Part shown: piece by piece, positions 4,748-5,961 of the stretch
Numbering within the stretch: position 1 is the first letter of the stretch
Layout: the number at the start of each line of letters is the position of its first letter
Assembly (NCBI GenBank): GCA_031283825.1
Contig: JAITAZ010000114.1
Location: 1 to 5,961, forward strand
Reading direction: 5' to 3'
Length of the DNA stretch: 5,961 bases
Source of the DNA: Planctomycetaceae bacterium
GTDB taxonomy: Bacteria > Planctomycetota > Planctomycetia > Pirellulales > Thermoguttaceae
Notes under the pieces: generated by a model
The model's input: only the letters and a program-made list of their open reading frames with translations
What the model was told of the DNA's origin: nothing
The model's database searches: none
Position numbers and translations under genes: made by a program

Positions 4748-5961
4748 ATGGAGCTTTACACGAAACGACAAAATCATCATTACAGACAGTCTGATATCAT
4801 AACAGTTGACGATAGGAATACGTCTGCTGTTAAGCGATTTCTATTTGCGCTTTTGATATTAGTCTTGTTATTTTTCAGCGTCAATTCTCAAGCCCTCGCC
4901 CAGTACGCGCCAGAAGTCAGAACTGTAGGCGTTTTCGAATTAAGATTCTACTCCGGCTCAATAAACACCCCTAACTACGTGCCAAACGACTCTACCAGCA
5001 GTTCCTCAAACATGCCATGGTCAACGGATCAAATAGACACTGTAGTCAAAGGAATGAAATATTGGAATGAATTGATCAATACTTCGAGAGTTGCTGATAC
5101 GAATTATAAAATAGTTATCAATGTAATACGTACACCGTTATCGCCTGGCGTTTCCGCCAATGGTAGAGGTTTTATTACTGATATTATTAATAACTACGGT
5201 AAACCGTCAGAGACGCAAACAGACGGTAGAATAGCTTACAACTCTGACGGTACTAATCCAGAATCGAACATCAACCTTGCTACGACTATTCACGAATTGG
5301 GGCATGTAATAGGTTTCAACACAAATTATTATTCTTACGTGGACGAAAATAAAAATAAATATTTCTATACAAATTTGGTTGACGCCTATGGTGAAAAATG
5401 GGATCCTACAAAGAAAGATAATGCAGGTTATTATAATGTAATAACTGCTAATATTACCAATGGAGCCAACAACGGCACGTTTGACATAATGGGATTTTAC
5501 GACTCTACAACGTATAGAACGCCGATGTTTTTGGGAAAACCAAATGGAGCAATTGAAGAGTTAATTGGTTCTGTTCATAACCCAGATGGTTCGCTTGATT
5601 TGTCGAAATTAGACATTCTATCGCAAGCATCTATCATGGGAATAGATGACGGCGGTTATGACGTCGCTAACTCTCTTACTCATTCCGGCGGACTTCATTC
5701 AGTAATGAGTTATAGCACATTTCGTAATATGAAATTTTTACCGGAAATCGAATTAGCAATGTTAGAGGAGTTAGGCTACAGCGTTAATCGTAGAAAGGCA
5801 TTTGGACATTCATATTACAAGCGTTCAGATAATTTATATGATGGACAAGTTATCGGAGTCGGTTATGACAGCGATTTCATCTTTGGAATTGGCGCTCACG
5901 TTTACATGGACGGATTGACTCTATTACAAAGCGCAGATATTTCAAGCAGAGGAGAAGAAGG
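4748..5961 (+). CDS. Secreted metzincin-like metalloprotease, probable autotransporter passenger (3' end outside window)
   Basis: The frame is open for 404 codons to the window edge. The protein opens with a long polar segment (1-30), then a hydrophobic core (31-45) and ALA-Q (49-52), a good signal peptidase I site, so the product should be exported. WSTDQIDTVVKGMKYWNEL (91-109) precedes the zinc motif HELGHVIGF (182-190), with His182, Glu183 and His186 as predicted ligands and base. In classical metzincins a third ligand stands at position 11 of the motif; here that is Thr192. A Met-turn-like HSVMSYS lies at 317-323, with His312 and His317 just before it. This spacing recalls leishmanolysin (M8) type enzymes, where an insert separates the third His. 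LPEIELAMLEELGY (331-344) after it also fits. From about 353 the sequence (GHSYYKRSDN, then IGVGYDS and GIGAHVYMDGLTLLQSADI) resembles the start of beta-helical passengers in autotransporters with an N-terminal protease-like domain. A C-terminal beta-barrel would lie beyond the window. Activity and barrel are inferred. Confidence 0.85.
   Translation, partial: MELYTKRQNHHYRQSDIITVDDRNTSAVKRFLFALLILVLLFFSVNSQALAQYAPEVRTVGVFELRFYSGSINTPNYVPNDSTSSSSNMPWSTDQIDTVVKGMKYWNELINTSRVADTNYKIVINVIRTPLSPGVSANGRGFITDIINNYGKPSETQTDGRIAYNSDGTNPESNINLATTIHELGHVIGFNTNYYSYVDENKNKYFYTNLVDAYGEKWDPTKKDNAGYYNVITANITNGANNGTFDIMGFYDSTTYRTPMFLGKPNGAIEELIGSVHNPDGSLDLSKLDILSQASIMGIDDGGYDVANSLTHSGGLHSVMSYSTFRNMKFLPEIELAMLEELGYSVNRRKAFGHSYYKRSDNLYDGQVIGVGYDSDFIFGIGAHVYMDGLTLLQSADISSRGEE

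Noticed and set aside
4526..4780. Minus-strand frame of 84 codons
   Set aside because: It overlaps the start and ribosome binding site of the metalloprotease-like gene, shows no known motif, and fits chance in AT-rich DNA.

Overview
The window (5,961 bp, AT-rich) fits a Gram-negative bacterium and most likely a low-GC member of the Planctomycetota. Three things suggest this. The long ABC-F ATPase has the basic-plus-coiled-coil tail common in that group. The small membrane protein ends in a DUF3299-like domain closing with 'YKIEADFIR', which resembles planctomycetal proteins. Ribosome binding sites are weak or absent before three of the four genes. This assignment comes from recalled family resemblance, not from a search.

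Layout, left to right. At 56-1070 a gene for a pRiA4b ORF-3-like protein (228-959) sits alone between two long, imperfect inverted repeats of about 112 and 117 bp. The inner 40 bp of the arms match at 38 of 40 positions. Each arm carries an outward-pointing terminator-like hairpin and, further out, an outward-facing -10-like box. No transposase is visible. The unit looks like a mobile or invertible cassette and is the most unusual structure in the window. A two-domain ABC-F ATPase (1093-3279) begins 22 bp outside the right arm and may use the arm's -10 box. After a short gap with an inverted repeat comes a 241-codon membrane protein (3366-4091) with a DUF4190-like membrane part and a DUF3299-like soluble part.

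Positions 4092-4747 (656 bp) hold no credible gene. They do hold several structured elements: a hairpin at 4123-4155, a small nested-palindrome element at 4149-4245 that resembles a miniature transposon, a cluster of GGGGAC boxes in inverted arrangement, and an inverted repeat in the probable leader of the next gene.

From 4748 to the right edge runs an open, truncated gene for a secreted metalloprotease-like protein. It has a long signal peptide, HELGHVIGF, and a later Met-turn, and its end resembles the start of a beta-helical autotransporter passenger. The four genes do not form an obvious pathway. The ABC-F protein would act on ribosomes, the membrane protein in the cytoplasmic membrane, and the last protein at or beyond the cell surface.
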